Source of the DNA: Amphritea atlantica
GTDB taxonomy: Bacteria; Pseudomonadota; Gammaproteobacteria; Pseudomonadales; Balneatricaceae
Length of the DNA stretch: 64,000 nt
Reading direction: 5' to 3'
Assembly (NCBI RefSeq): GCF_900111095.1
Contig: NZ_FOGB01000002.1
Coordinates: 1 to 64,000 of the forward strand
Shown: positions 1 through 8,757 of the stretch, in pieces
Position numbering within the stretch: the stretch's first letter is position 1
How the letters are laid out: the number at the start of each line of letters is the position of its first letter
Notes under the pieces: generated by a model
Told to the model about the DNA's origin: nothing
Database searches by the model: none
Seen by the model: the letters and a program-made list of their open reading frames with translations, nothing else
Program-made: the position numbers and the translations under genes

Positions 1-215
1 TTGAGAATTTTAACTAAATTTTCAAACCGCCTGATCCACTTCCTGTTTTGTTTATCGCCACCTGAAAAACCGTGTAAACACTGATTTATCAAGGCGTTAA
101 ACTCAACAGCCTCACCTGTTTCAGAGACCGTTTCCGGTGGCTGTCTCAAGCGAGGAAGCGCATTCTACATTCTGGGGCAGAGGAGTCAACAGGGGATGCG
201 AAAAAAGTTTCAATT
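1..215 (-). promoter_or_regulatory. Probable rRNA operon P1 promoter and leader (16S gene beyond left edge)
   Basis: Read on the minus strand there is a -35 TTGACT (184-189), a 16-base spacer and a -10 TAGAAT (162-167), followed at once by a GCGC discriminator (158-161). This is the arrangement of rrn P1 promoters: short 16 bp spacer and GC-rich discriminator. Upstream of the -35 lies an A/T-rich stretch (about 200-235) that could act as an UP element. The start would fall near 153-155. The transcript then runs toward position 1 through a small GAAA-loop hairpin (stem 127-130/135-138) that may be boxB-like. No open frame explains this block. The 16S gene itself is not in the window, so the call rests on promoter architecture alone. 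Confidence 0.68.
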
Positions 216-271
216 TGATGAACAGTATTGGAGTTTTTAACAGCAAGTGGCTAGAACGCGGCTGCGCCGCT

Positions 272-484
272 GCTAGACGCTTCGCTTGCTAGTGGTTAGC
301 AGAGCCTTCTTTATCGGTCGGTGACAACCTGCTTCGTAAGAGCGTCCGCAAAACAGAATCCAAAAACATAAAAACCGCCTGACGGCGGTTTTATGTTTTT
401 CGTTGCTTTTTCTAGCAGGAAACGCAGTTTCCGTTCTCGCCACTAGCAAGCGAAGCGTCTAGCTCCTGATTAAGCGAAGCGTCT
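272..484. repeat. 24-bp inverted repeat plus tandem partial copies
   Basis: The 24 bases at 272-295 occur as an exact reverse complement at 440-463 (core CTAGCAAGCGAAGCGTCTAG). The right arm is followed by a direct repeat of its second half: AAGCGAAGCGTCTAGCTCCT appears at 448-467 and again at 472-491, the last copy touching the end of tatC. The arms flank a terminator (362-400) and a small hairpin GGAAAC-GCA-GTTTCC (418-432). The arrangement suggests a dispersed intergenic repeat family rather than an insertion sequence, because no transposase frame is present. Confidence 0.7.
362..400 (-). terminator. Strong bidirectional terminator downstream of tatABC
   Basis: A long hairpin has stem AAAACCGCC (372-380) and GGCGGTTTT (384-392) around a TGA loop. 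It extends through AAAACATA and TATGTTTT with one bulged A. It is about 100 bases past the tatC stop and lies between that operon and the rRNA-type promoter on the same strand, so it would insulate the two. Confidence 0.8.
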
Positions 485-495
485 AGCTCCTGAAT

Positions 496-1266
496 CTACT
501 CCGCCGCTTCATCCTCTGCTGGCGCTTTGCGCTTAACGATCACTGCTAAAACGATACCCAGTTCAAAAAGCAACCACATCGGTACTGCTAACAGGGTTTG
601 CGAGATCACATCCGGGGGGGTCAGTAACATGCCCAGCACAAAGCAGCCAACAATCACGTATGCCCGCTTTGCTCTCAGGCTTTCAACATCGGTTATGCCA
701 CTCCACACCAGTAGCAATGTAGCAATTGGAATTTCGAAAACGACGCCGAATGCAAAAAAGATCTTCAATACAAAGTTCAGATAGCTGCTGATATCGGTCA
801 TCACCGCAACATTTTCAGGTCCGACACTGGTAAAAAATCCGAAAATCAGTGGAAAGACAACAAAATACGCAAACGCGATACCGGAATAAAACAGCACAAT
901 ACTGGATGCAAGGAGCGGTACCGCCAAACGCTTCTCATGCTGATACAAACCCGGCGAGATAAAGCCCCAAACCTGATGCAGGATAAGCGGCATCGCCAGA
1001 AAAATTGCCAGCACCAGTGTCAGTTTGAAAGGGGCAAAAAAAGGCGATGTAACATCCGTCGCGATCATACTGGTGCCTGCTGGCAACAGCGCGGTCAACG
1101 GTGCAGAAACGATTTCGTATAGGTTATTGGCAAAGTAGAACAGACAGAGGAACAGAATAAGAATTGCCAGCAAAGCCCGCATCAGGCGACTACGCAGTTC
1201 TACCAGATGGGAGACAATAGGTTGCTCCTGATCATCCTCTGAGTGGGTCTGGTTAGGGTCTATCAT
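496..1266 (-). CDS. tatC: Sec-independent protein translocase subunit TatC
   Basis: This is the core integral-membrane subunit of the twin-arginine translocase. With TatB it binds the RR signal peptide of folded proteins before TatA forms the pore. The 256-residue product has six hydrophobic segments. It aligns along its length with E. coli TatC from memory, including the N-terminal HLVELRSRL, the loop [11 protein letters not shown] and the C-terminal [15 protein letters not shown]. The ATG start overlaps the end of tatB by 14 bases, which indicates translational coupling. It is the last gene of tatA-tatB-tatC and is followed by a terminator at 362-400. Two likely Tat clients lie elsewhere in the window: the TRAP binding protein at 45731 and the DUF1501 protein at 62620. 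Confidence 0.97.
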   Translation of the reverse strand: MIDPNQTHSEDDQEQPIVSHLVELRSRLMRALLAILILFLCLFYFANNLYEIVSAPLTALLPAGTSMIATDVTSPFFAPFKLTLVLAIFLAMPLILHQVWGFISPGLYQHEKRLAVPLLASSIVLFYSGIAFAYFVVFPLIFGFFTSVGPENVAVMTDISSYLNFVLKIFFAFGVVFEIPIATLLLVWSGITDVESLRAKRAYVIVGCFVLGMLLTPPDVISQTLLAVPMWLLFELGIVLAVIVKRKAPAEDEAAE

Positions 1267-1636
1267 CGGCCTTGGTATTTTCCTGTTCAGGCTTTACTTC
1301 AGATTGTTGGGTTTGTCCCGCCTGCTCCGATTTATCGTCTACAACCGTGCTGTGAGTCGTTTGTTGTACTTGTGTTGCGGCGGTACCTTCAGAGGAGGGG
1401 CGACGCATCTCGTCAAGTTCACGGTCAAGCTCATCCTGCTTCATGACAATCTGACGCTTCATCTCATCCAGGCGAAGCTCTTCACTGATCTCTGACTGAA
1501 TACTGCTAAGCGTCCTTTTTGCTTTACTCACCCAGAGACCTACAGTGCGCACTGCAACCGGAAGCTTTTCTGGCCCAAGCACCACCAGCCCAACAACAGC
1601 GATTATCAGTAGCTCAGCAAAACCGATATCAAACAT
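1253..1636 (-). CDS. tatB: Sec-independent protein translocase subunit TatB
   Basis: This is the receptor partner of TatC in the twin-arginine export complex of the inner membrane. The 127-residue protein has the TatB signature: [20 protein letters not shown] forms the single N-terminal membrane helix, followed by GPEKLP, an amphipathic helix, a charged coiled region (about 35-75) and a low-complexity Q/T/E-rich tail. The ATG start follows the tatA stop by 17 bases. The tail is poorly conserved, as in the family generally. Confidence 0.95.
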   Translation of the reverse strand: MFDIGFAELLIIAVVGLVVLGPEKLPVAVRTVGLWVSKAKRTLSSIQSEISEELRLDEMKRQIVMKQDELDRELDEMRRPSSEGTAATQVQQTTHSTVVDDKSEQAGQTQQSEVKPEQENTKADDRP

Positions 1637-1653
1637 CTGCGGCTACCTGTCGG

Positions 1654-1899
1654 TTATTTATCAGCTTTTGGCTCTTCTTTAGCCTGCTTATTTGCTTCAG
1701 TTTTATCTGTTTCAGCAAAGTCAGCATCATTTTCCAGTTTTTTCTCTTCCTCTTTGGGATCTTCATTCATCGCTTTCTTAAAGCCCTTAACTGCACCGCC
1801 CAGATCGCCACCGAGATTACGCAGTTTCTTGGTGCCAAACAGCAGTACGACAATGACCAAAAGAATAGCTAACTGCCACAGACTAATACCACCTAACAT
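1654..1899 (-). CDS. tatA: Sec-independent protein translocase subunit TatA
   Basis: This is the pore-forming subunit of the Tat system. It has 81 residues, with an N-terminal membrane helix (about 5-21), the hinge FGTKKL, an amphipathic helix containing the conserved F-K-K-A-M, and an acidic/lysine tail. The ATG is preceded by GGAG nine bases upstream. It is the first gene of tatABC. The gene just upstream on the same strand is hisE, 111 bases away across a hairpin, matching the hisI-hisE-tatABC order of Pseudomonas and relatives. Confidence 0.95.
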   Translation of the reverse strand: MLGGISLWQLAILLVIVVLLFGTKKLRNLGGDLGGAVKGFKKAMNEDPKEEEKKLENDADFAETDKTEANKQAKEEPKADK

Positions 1900-1965
1900 A
1901 TTATTGTTCTCCGATTAACTACTTGGGCGGAGCCTATCCGCTCGTTGATTGAATTATGTTTGGTT

Positions 1966-2000
1966 GTTCCAGATTACTCGTTTTATCTCTGCTCTGGAAC
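1966..2000 (-). other. Hairpin in the hisE-tatA spacer
   Basis: An exact 8-bp stem, GTTCCAGA (1966-1973) and TCTGGAAC (1993-2000), has a 19-base loop between the hisE stop and tatA. No T-run follows on the minus strand, so it is more likely an attenuating or processing hairpin than a terminator. Confidence 0.4.
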
Positions 2001-2010
2001 AGCATTAAAA

Positions 2011-2346
2011 CTACTTTTGCTCTGTCCTGGACGCCTTCTCTTCCAGACCTGACATCGCAAACCGACTGGCGAGTTCATTCACAACGGCCTCAGGGCGTAC
2101 TCCCAGATGAGACAGCGCCACCAGAGTATGAAACCACAGATCGGCCGTTTCATAGACGAGATCCTGGGTATCACCGGTTGATTCGGCATCTTTAGCGGCA
2201 ATAATGGTTTCTGTTGCTTCCTCGCCGATCTTTTCCAGGATCTTATTCAGTCCCTTCGCATGCAGGCTGGCAACATAGGACTTCTCAGCTGTCGCTTCTT
2301 TGCGCTGCTCCAGGATGTCGCCCAACTGTGTCAATACATCACTCAT
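2011..2346 (-). CDS. hisE: Phosphoribosyl-ATP pyrophosphatase
   Basis: It catalyses the second step of histidine synthesis, hydrolysing phosphoribosyl-ATP to phosphoribosyl-AMP and pyrophosphate in the cytosol. The 111-residue protein is an all-alpha MazG-fold enzyme. Visible family marks are [20 protein letters not shown] and the acidic pair [11 protein letters not shown], which bind Mg2+, then the motif [10 protein letters not shown]. It is a stand-alone HisE, eight bases downstream of hisI. The two are separate genes here, unlike the fused HisIE of enterobacteria. Confidence 0.96.
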   Translation of the reverse strand: MSDVLTQLGDILEQRKEATAEKSYVASLHAKGLNKILEKIGEEATETIIAAKDAESTGDTQDLVYETADLWFHTLVALSHLGVRPEAVVNELASRFAMSGLEEKASRTEQK

Positions 2347-2354
2347 ATAAGGCC

Positions 2355-2744
2355 TTACTTGTCGTAAATCGTATTGGGATCTTTCAAAACGGGTTCAACT
2401 GCGACCCACTCTCCCTCTTTGAGGGTTTTAAAAAAACAGTGTTCACGGCCTGTATGGCAGGCGATACCGCCTAATTGCTCAACACTGAGCAGAATCACAT
2501 CATCATCACAGTCAAGACGGATATCATGTAACTGCTGAACATGGCCAGACTCCTCGCCTTTGCGCCATAGTTTCTGACGTGAGCGGGACCAATAAATAGC
2601 CCGGTTTTCCTGCACCGTCAGCGCCAGCGCCTCTTGATTCATCCACGCGACCATCAGCACTTTGCCGGTGAGGTGGTCCTGGGCAATTGCCGGCACAAGG
2701 CCATCACTGTTCCATTTGATCTGTTGTAACCATTGTTCAGACAT
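2355..2744 (-). CDS. hisI: Phosphoribosyl-AMP cyclohydrolase
   Basis: This is the third enzyme of histidine synthesis and opens the adenine ring of phosphoribosyl-AMP. The start was taken at the ATG of [11 protein letters not shown] (2742-2744), because family members begin at this point. An in-frame TTG five codons upstream would extend it to 2759. The 129-residue protein shows the Mg2+ site DCDDD and the zinc cysteines in LDCDDD and [11 protein letters not shown], plus the typical [14 protein letters not shown] segment. The gene ends eight bases before hisE. Confidence 0.95.
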   Translation of the reverse strand: MSEQWLQQIKWNSDGLVPAIAQDHLTGKVLMVAWMNQEALALTVQENRAIYWSRSRQKLWRKGEESGHVQQLHDIRLDCDDDVILLSVEQLGGIACHTGREHCFFKTLKEGEWVAVEPVLKDPNTIYDK

Positions 2745-2848
2745 ATTGATAATCTTCAAAATCTAAGCAGGCAAGAATACCTGATACTCTGTAACACTAC
2801 TATCCCCGTATCACGGGAGGCGCAAGAGTAATAGTTTATTGTTTCAGT

Positions 2849-4486
2849 TCAGTGACGCAGCAATAGCACCACGCCAGCCGTACCCAGCAGCCAGCTTATT
2901 GCCGGTAACTCCCGGATGGTAAAGAATGGATCATCCAGAGAGAAACCCGCCGCGGCTACCAGGCAGATCAACCCGACCCAGCGCCATTTATAACTGCGTT
3001 GCTGTTGCAATTCATGCCGGGCCACACTCAGAGCCAGCATATCCCGCCGCCGGGAATCATCCAGGCTCTTGAGCTGATTCAGCGCATCGTAAGCCATCTG
3101 CGGCAGGTGAGGCATCTTATCCAGCCAGTCAGGCGCTTGCTGTTTCATAGAACGGTAGACCGCTTTGGGGCCCATTCGTTCTTTCATCCAGCGTTCCAGA
3201 AACGGCTGCCCGGTTTCCCACAGATCCAGTTCCGGATATAACTGACGCCCCAGCCCTTCGATATTCAGCAGCGTTTTCTGCAACAGTACCAGCTGTGGCT
3301 GGACCTCCATGTTGAAGCGCCGGGCGGTCTGGAACAATCCCATCAGCACCATACCGAACGAGATATCTTTCAGCGGCTTTTCAAAGATTGGCTCGCAAAC
3401 ACTGCGGATAGCGGTTTCAAATGCCTGGACATTGGTATCCGCCGGAACCCAGCCAGAATCGATATGCAGTTGTGCAACCTGACGGTAGTTGCGCTGGAAA
3501 AATGCCAGGAAGTTACGCGCCAGATAGCTTTGATCTTCCGGCGAAAGAGAGCCCACTATGCCGAAATCAACGGCAATATATTGTGGCGCAGAGGGGTTTT
3601 CCCGGGAGACAAAGATATTCCCCGGGTGCATATCCGCATGAAAAAAACTGTCGCGAAAAACCTGGGTGAAGAAGATCTCCACCCCCTGCTCTGCCAGTTT
3701 CTTCATATCGGTATTCTGGGCTTTAAGCTGCTCAACGTCAGCCACCGGAATACCATGAATCCGCTCCATGACCAACACATTCTGGCGAGTCAGATCCCAG
3801 TAGATCTCAGGCACATAGAGAATCGGAGAGTTCTCAAAATTACGCCGGATCTGGGAACCGTTTGCCGCCTCTTTACGCAGATCAAGCTCATCAAAGATCG
3901 TATTCTCATAGTCTGCCACCACTTCAACAGGTTTCAGTCTGCGTCCTTCAACCCATAACGCCTGCACCAGTTGAGCAATGGTATAGAGCACGGCCATATC
4001 TTTACGGATCGTTTTTTCGATGCCGGGGCGGATCACTTTCACCACCACCTCTTCACCGTTGTACAACAGCGCCTCATGCACCTGTGCAACCGAAGCAGAC
4101 GCCATGGGCGTTGCATTAAATTCGGCAAAAAACTCTTCGACCGGGGCACCCAGTGCCCGCTCAATCAACTGCTGCGAATAGGCACTCTCAAAAGGCGGCA
4201 CCTGATCCTGTAGCTTTTTCAGTTCCAGAGCGAGATCATCAGATAACAGGTCACGTCGGGTGGAAAGCATCTGACCAAACTTAATAAATACCGGCCCCAG
4301 CTCCTCCAGCGCTAAACGAAGCCGCTGGCCCTGTGAACGCCCCCCCACCGGAATCACGTAGCGCCATAGCATGAGCATTAATAGGACACGGGCATACCAA
4401 CGCAGGTTAAGTTGTTCAAAAAGGGTATCAAGCCGGTATCGGGCAAAAACCCGTGCAATCTTGAAAATTCGGAGTAAACGTCGCAC
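2849..4486 (-). CDS. ubiB: Ubiquinone biosynthesis regulatory kinase-like protein UbiB
   Basis: This member of the ABC1/ADCK atypical kinase family is needed for ubiquinone synthesis. It is thought to be a membrane-anchored ATPase that helps extract or present CoQ intermediates. The 545-residue protein shows the family marks in order: KFGQ in [11 protein letters not shown], the alanine-rich loop ASASVAQVH that replaces the glycine loop of ordinary kinases, the catalytic region HADMHPGN, and DFG in AVDFGIVG. Two hydrophobic C-terminal segments act as a membrane anchor. The start is GTG at 4484-4486. The usual partners ubiE and ubiJ are not upstream; a diguanylate cyclase gene is. Confidence 0.95.
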   Translation of the reverse strand: MRRLLRIFKIARVFARYRLDTLFEQLNLRWYARVLLMLMLWRYVIPVGGRSQGQRLRLALEELGPVFIKFGQMLSTRRDLLSDDLALELKKLQDQVPPFESAYSQQLIERALGAPVEEFFAEFNATPMASASVAQVHEALLYNGEEVVVKVIRPGIEKTIRKDMAVLYTIAQLVQALWVEGRRLKPVEVVADYENTIFDELDLRKEAANGSQIRRNFENSPILYVPEIYWDLTRQNVLVMERIHGIPVADVEQLKAQNTDMKKLAEQGVEIFFTQVFRDSFFHADMHPGNIFVSRENPSAPQYIAVDFGIVGSLSPEDQSYLARNFLAFFQRNYRQVAQLHIDSGWVPADTNVQAFETAIRSVCEPIFEKPLKDISFGMVLMGLFQTARRFNMEVQPQLVLLQKTLLNIEGLGRQLYPELDLWETGQPFLERWMKERMGPKAVYRSMKQQAPDWLDKMPHLPQMAYDALNQLKSLDDSRRRDMLALSVARHELQQQRSYKWRWVGLICLVAAAGFSLDDPFFTIRELPAISWLLGTAGVVLLLRH

Positions 4487-4586
4487 CGCTGTTATGTTCC
4501 GTGGTCAGTTGTTCTGGAGTGAGGCAGGCATATTGCCCACTTCGGCACTCAAGGTAAAGGGCTGCATCACACCGAAGCCGAAAAGG

Positions 4587-6122
4587 TTAACCCAGCTCAA
4601 TACGATTTCGCCCCAGGCGTTTTGCTGTATAGAGCGCTTTATCAGCCCGGCCAAATAACGTCTCAACAGTGTCATCCGCCTGTACTTCTGCGACCCCAAG
4701 CGACAGGGTGATTCTGACCGGCTCACCATGGAAGTTAAACGGGCTGCCCTCTACCGCATGACGGATTTTATCAACGGCTGTGAGTGCCTGTTCCGCCGAT
4801 GTCCCTGGCATGAGAAGCACAAACTCTTCACCACCATAGCGGGAGACAAAGTCAGTAGAGCGGCATTGCCGGGTAAGAATACTGGCCACCAGACGTAACA
4901 CCTTATCTCCCGCCTGATGGCCATAGGAATCATTAATTCGCTTAAAGAGATCAAGATCCGCTACCGCAATGGAAAAAGATTGGCCATAACGTTTCCAGCG
5001 ATCAAATTCTGCGGCGATCTGTTTATCATAGCCGGCACGGTTGGGCAGAGAAGTTAACGAGTCGGTCAACGCTTTATGGCGTTCAACTTCCATATGCACT
5101 TTCATCTGCTGAGTTTGCTCCTCCATCTGCTCAAGGCGCTCCTGGAGCTGCAGGTAACGTTCATGCAACCGCCGCTCCCGGTTTTCCTCTTTCTGCTTAA
5201 ACAGATCCACCGATTTCACAATATTCTGCAGCTGTGATGAGACATTACTTTTTAACTGCTGGAGGTCATTTGAGTCCTGCATCGCCTGGTGAATCGCCTG
5301 CACATCATGATGGATACCGTTACTCAGAAGCGCTGTCTCTTCATTCAGTAGCCCATCCTTCTGGCTTGCTTCAACATAGGCCTGCACTTCAGCCAACTGC
5401 CCGGTGAGGTTTAACAGATAATCTTCAAAGTCTTCGCTATTGTAGGCGCTCAGGCGGGACACCAACCCAACGAGATCCTGAATAATACCAGGCAGGCAAC
5501 TCAGCGATATACCCCGTTCAATCCGGCTGATTAACTCCCGCGCCAGAGACATCTCACCCTGCGGAATACGCAGACCCGACATCAGACTGAGCAGTTCGGA
5601 AGCGATTTTTTGTAACAGCTCCTCATCTTCATGCCCGAGTTCTGCAAGAATGCCCTGCGACCGTCCGCCGGTAAAATCGTCAGTCAGAAGCGGCGCCTGG
5701 AGGGCAACCAGATCATTAATCAGAGTGGCAACTTCGCTGGGGTGTCCCGAGAAGGGCGTCATCGCCTCCTCAATGACGCTTAAGCGCTGATTACTAAGAT
5801 CAGTGGTCAGATTCAGGCGCAGCTGATAGATCCATTTCTGCAGCCCCTGCAGCAGCTCTTTACGATGTTGCTGCTGTTCGAGATCCAACCCTCTGAGCTG
5901 CTTTTCAACCTGATTGATGGTCTCGGGATTACCCGCTTTATCCGCTTTGAGCTGTTCACACAGCACGGTTAACGATCGGTCAAGCCGTTCAGATTGTCCA
6001 TCCAGCACCACTGCCATCTGTAATATCAGATGCTGAAGAGGTCGATCATTGAGTTGAGACTGCAGCTGATCCAGTTCCTCTGAAAGCGCTTTATAACGTT
6101 CTTTCCAGTCGTCCTGATCCAT
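4587..6122 (-). CDS. Diguanylate cyclase, DgcH (PA5487)-like
   Basis: It makes the second messenger cyclic di-GMP from two GTP. The 511-residue protein has a long helical N-terminal region (about 1-340), with coiled coil from roughly 300 to 350, and a C-terminal GGDEF domain. The active-site motif is GGEEF (430-434), with an inhibitory-site RxxD (RSTD, 421-424) at the usual spacing, so both activity and product inhibition are expected. No membrane segment is seen, so it is probably cytosolic. Its position next to dsbA and cytochrome c4, and its N-terminal start (DDWKERYKALSEE), resemble P. aeruginosa PA5487/DgcH. The signal sensed by the N-terminal part is unknown. Confidence 0.88.
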   Translation of the reverse strand: MDQDDWKERYKALSEELDQLQSQLNDRPLQHLILQMAVVLDGQSERLDRSLTVLCEQLKADKAGNPETINQVEKQLRGLDLEQQQHRKELLQGLQKWIYQLRLNLTTDLSNQRLSVIEEAMTPFSGHPSEVATLINDLVALQAPLLTDDFTGGRSQGILAELGHEDEELLQKIASELLSLMSGLRIPQGEMSLARELISRIERGISLSCLPGIIQDLVGLVSRLSAYNSEDFEDYLLNLTGQLAEVQAYVEASQKDGLLNEETALLSNGIHHDVQAIHQAMQDSNDLQQLKSNVSSQLQNIVKSVDLFKQKEENRERRLHERYLQLQERLEQMEEQTQQMKVHMEVERHKALTDSLTSLPNRAGYDKQIAAEFDRWKRYGQSFSIAVADLDLFKRINDSYGHQAGDKVLRLVASILTRQCRSTDFVSRYGGEEFVLLMPGTSAEQALTAVDKIRHAVEGSPFNFHGEPVRITLSLGVAEVQADDTVETLFGRADKALYTAKRLGRNRIELG

Positions 6123-6231
6123 CTCTCATACCTGTGAAGAGCCAATCTATAAAAATAGTGAGGCCCAATTTTATGTCACTTTATAACCGACAAGCCAGAG
6201 CCTCTGCGTTGATCCCTACTCAATATGCAAT

Positions 6232-6258
6232 AAAAAAGCCGCTAAATGCGGCTTTTTT
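6232..6258 (-). terminator. Terminator downstream of dsbA
   Basis: The hairpin AAAAAAGCCGC (6232-6242), loop TAAAT, GCGGCTTTTTT (6248-6258) is a perfect stem with T-runs on both strands. It lies just past the dsbA stop and before the diguanylate cyclase gene on the same strand, so the latter probably has its own promoter. Confidence 0.88.
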
Positions 6259-6271
6259 GATCTATATACAG

Positions 6272-6895
6272 TTATTGCGCATTGCGCTCCTGCTCAATCA
6301 GATACTCGGCCACTTTAAGCATACCGGCATGCCCTCCGGCCTTATCAGCGGTAATCCGATACTTTCCGTTTACGATCAGGGTCGGCACACTTTGAATACC
6401 ATAACCCTTCAACTTTGAAGCGCCCTGATTCATTCGCATATTCACCGCGAAAGACTGAATCATTTTGGTGAACTTATCTTTATCAACCCCCAGATCAGCA
6501 TAGTAGTTCACCAGATCGTCCATGCTATTAAACCGCCGCCGCTCTTTATGTAGTGCATCAAAAGTAGCCTGATGGGTTTTATCAAGGTCATGCAGAATCT
6601 CAGAGGAGTAATATGCCCGGGCCAGCGGCTCCCAGGAGCGGGAAAAAACCACCGGGACCCGTGAAAAATCCACATCCGCAGGCAGTTTCGTTACCCAGCT
6701 GTGAAGCAGCGGTTCAAAGTGGGCGCAATGAGGACAGAGATAGCCAAAAGCCTCTACCACCTCCACTTTTGTTTTGTCGGCGGTAGGAACTGGCATGGCA
6801 ATCACGTCATAATTCACGCCGGCTTTATATTCCTCAGCCTGTGCGATAACCGCAGTGAGGGTCAGTAGCAACCCGATGGCGAGTTTTCTAAACAT
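6272..6895 (-). CDS. dsbA: Periplasmic thiol:disulfide interchange protein DsbA
   Basis: This is the main disulfide-introducing oxidase of the periplasm, re-oxidised by DsbB. The 207-residue precursor has a signal peptide (MFRKLAIGLLLTLTAVIAQA, cut before EEYK). The thioredoxin-fold active site is CPHC (in GYLCPHCAHFEP), and the cis-proline loop is SVPTLIV. The ATG at 6893-6895 is preceded by GGAGAG; a TTG four codons upstream is a less likely start. The neighbour upstream is cytochrome c4, the order known from Pseudomonas, and terminators separate the genes. Confidence 0.95.
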   Translation of the reverse strand: MFRKLAIGLLLTLTAVIAQAEEYKAGVNYDVIAMPVPTADKTKVEVVEAFGYLCPHCAHFEPLLHSWVTKLPADVDFSRVPVVFSRSWEPLARAYYSSEILHDLDKTHQATFDALHKERRRFNSMDDLVNYYADLGVDKDKFTKMIQSFAVNMRMNQGASKLKGYGIQSVPTLIVNGKYRITADKAGGHAGMLKVAEYLIEQERNAQ

Positions 6896-6985
6896 ATCTC
6901 TCTCCAACCTTTCAGAAAATCAAACTCTTATGACCGGCCAATATGCGTCAAGTTCAACCCCGGCGCAAATCTTTTTGCCAATAAA

Positions 6986-7007
6986 AAAGGCAGCTTACGC
7001 TGCCTTT
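6986..7007 (-). terminator. Terminator downstream of the cytochrome c4 gene
   Basis: The stem is AAAGGCAGC (6986-6994), the loop TTAC, and the closing strand GCTGCCTTT (6999-7007), with an A-run on the plus strand that becomes a T-run for the minus transcript. It lies 20 bases past the cytochrome c4 stop. Confidence 0.85.
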
Positions 7008-7026
7008 CCTGACTCAGAGCTGAATC

Positions 7027-7629
7027 TTAATTCAGACCCTGGATATAGCTGGCAACCGCCTGGATCTCCTGATCACTCAGTTTTGCAGCAACAGTACTCA
7101 TCATCGCCTGAGGATCGTTAGCCCGTGCTCCGGAACGGAAGTTCTTCAGCTGAGTTTCAACGTACTGAGAATGCTGACCACTCAGAGCCGGATAACCGGC
7201 TGTTTCAATGCCCTTGCCCTGTGCACCGTGACAGGCAGTACATGCAGCCACACCTTTAGATGCGACACCGGCACGGTAGATCTTCTCGCCAGCGGCAACC
7301 AGATCAGCCTTAGCAGCGCCAATCTGAACGGTCTTGGAAGAGAAGTAAGCCGCAATGTCTGCCAGATCCTGATCATTCAGGTTGGTCAGCAGACCGGTCA
7401 TTTCAACAACGGTACGATTACCCGCTTTAATATCCTGCAACTGTTTCAGCAGGTAGCTCTCATTCTGCCCTGCCAGTTTAGGGAAGTTTCCGACAGCACT
7501 GTTGCCATCAGCTCCGTGACAAGCACCGCAAATTGCGGTTTTACCCTGTCCTGCAGCAGCATCTCCCGCCGCATGTGCAACACTTATGATACTCACGCTT
7601 GCCAGTATGGCGATCAGTAGTTTATTCAT
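7027..7629 (-). CDS. Cytochrome c4, periplasmic dihaem
   Basis: This dihaem electron carrier passes electrons from the bc1 complex toward terminal oxidases in many gammaproteobacteria. The 200-residue precursor has a cleavable signal peptide (to about residue 20, ...VAHA). It has two CxxCH haem-binding motifs, CGACH in the N-terminal half and CTACH in the C-terminal half. Each is followed by the repeated module ending in conserved methionine segments (VEMTGLLTNL, PQAMMSTVAAKL) that give the sixth ligands. The two halves are an internal duplication, as in the family. The gene is divergent from engB across a 205-base promoter region. Confidence 0.94.
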   Translation of the reverse strand: MNKLLIAILASVSIISVAHAAGDAAAGQGKTAICGACHGADGNSAVGNFPKLAGQNESYLLKQLQDIKAGNRTVVEMTGLLTNLNDQDLADIAAYFSSKTVQIGAAKADLVAAGEKIYRAGVASKGVAACTACHGAQGKGIETAGYPALSGQHSQYVETQLKNFRSGARANDPQAMMSTVAAKLSDQEIQAVASYIQGLN

Positions 7630-7834
7630 CGACTAACCCAGACTCTTGCTATAGATTGCTAACGGTTTCTGCCACACTCTGAAGCTAATCAGACTGAAAC
7701 AGGGCGACCTGACCAACACCCGGGCTGGTGTAATATTACAGCCACAGGTAGAATTCCGGCCGAATTATAACCTAATATCCATACAAACTGGAACGATAAA
7801 TGTCTGTATTTACAGGCTGATAGGCAAAAAGTAT

Positions 7835-8461
7835 ATGTCTTTACCCCAAATTCAGTACCATCTGACACGTTTTAACACCAGTGCAAGCAAGCTTAGCCAG
7901 TGTCCAGAAGACACCGGAGCAGAGGTCGCGTTTGCAGGTCGTTCCAATGCCGGCAAGTCCAGTGCGATCAACACACTGACCAACGCAAAGCTGGCCCGTA
8001 CCAGTAAAACCCCGGGCCGGACTCAGTTGATCAACTTCTTCGATACCAACGTTGAAGGCGTGCGCATCGTAGATCTGCCAGGTTATGGTTATGCCAAAGT
8101 GCCTATCGCCATGAAGGAGCACTGGCAGAAACATCTGGACGATTACCTGCAAAACAGGGAGTGCCTTCGCGGAGTTGTATTGATGGTAGATATTCGCCAC
8201 CCGCTGAAAGAGTTCGACCTGATGATGATTCAGTGGTGCAGTGAGGCCGCCATGCCTTTGCACATTCTGCTGACCAAAGCGGATAAACTGAACCGTGGCG
8301 CAGCACAGAATGCGCTGCTGAAGATGAAGCAACAGTTGGATGTGAAAAATAACCCATTGTTAACAGTGCAAACCTTTTCCGCGTTGAAAACCACGGGGGT
8401 TGAACAACTGCGCGAGCACCTCAATCGCTGGTTGCTCGAGGAAGATAGCGCGGCTGAATAG
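7835..8461 (+). CDS. engB: Ribosome biogenesis GTP-binding protein EngB/YihA
   Basis: This essential TRAFAC GTPase acts in late assembly of the 50S subunit. The 208-residue product contains G1 [10 protein letters not shown]2 region [10 protein letters not shown]3 DLPGYGYA and G4 LLTKADKL, and then [11 protein letters not shown] as the G5 region. The gene converges on polA, with an interval of about 296 bases that carries a candidate small RNA. This is the same arrangement as yihA-spf-polA in E. coli. Confidence 0.95.
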   Translation: MSLPQIQYHLTRFNTSASKLSQCPEDTGAEVAFAGRSNAGKSSAINTLTNAKLARTSKTPGRTQLINFFDTNVEGVRIVDLPGYGYAKVPIAMKEHWQKHLDDYLQNRECLRGVVLMVDIRHPLKEFDLMMIQWCSEAAMPLHILLTKADKLNRGAAQNALLKMKQQLDVKNNPLLTVQTFSALKTTGVEQLREHLNRWLLEEDSAAE

Positions 8462-8523
8462 TCGCTCAGCGGATCATTGGAGCCATCAGCCATTGCCCCG
8501 TAACAGCCCAAAGCCAGCGCCAT

Positions 8524-8662
8524 AAAAAAGCTCCCGGAATCATCAGGAGGGGAACCATTTGATTTCGAGAGCACTAAGGCATATTTGTTTTCATATGCTT
8601 CATTGATGATGAGAGCCAACCCAGGCATGGGTTCTGGCCCTGAGTGATTAACACAGGGCAAA
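8524..8662 (-). ncRNA. Candidate Spot 42/ErsA-like small RNA in the engB-polA interval
   Basis: On the minus strand four hairpins follow one another. They are GCCCTG/CAGGGC (8654-8659 with 8637-8642), AACCCA-TGCC-TGGGTT (8618-8633), GCATAT/ATATGC (8579-8598), and GCTCTCG pairing with CGGGAGC (about 8566-8572 with 8530-8536, one G-T pair), followed by TTTTTT. The last is a good Rho-independent end, and its loop carries the pyrimidine-rich segment GGTTCCCCTCCT, a plausible seed. A TATATT box lies just upstream, near 8664-8670. The location and strand (same as polA) match Spot 42 in enterics and ErsA in Pseudomonas. Homology could not be tested, so the identity is an inference. Confidence 0.48.
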
Positions 8663-8757
8663 GAATATAACTCTCATACTATTAAGAGTGACACTCAGAA
8701 GAAAAGTTCACTGCTGCAGTACTGCTCACCAGACACAACACTGTCAGCTTACTAGTA

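Noticed and set aside
7729-7740. Perfect palindrome TGTAATATTACA between the cytochrome c4 gene and engB
   Set aside because: It is too short for HexR and matches no regulator known to me. It may simply be part of a -10 region.
8230-8661. Open frame of 143 codons on the minus strand across the engB 3' end and the engB-polA interval
   Set aside because: It starts at TTG without a ribosome site, overlaps engB antisense and covers the hairpin-rich RNA candidate. Its composition looks like a shadow frame.
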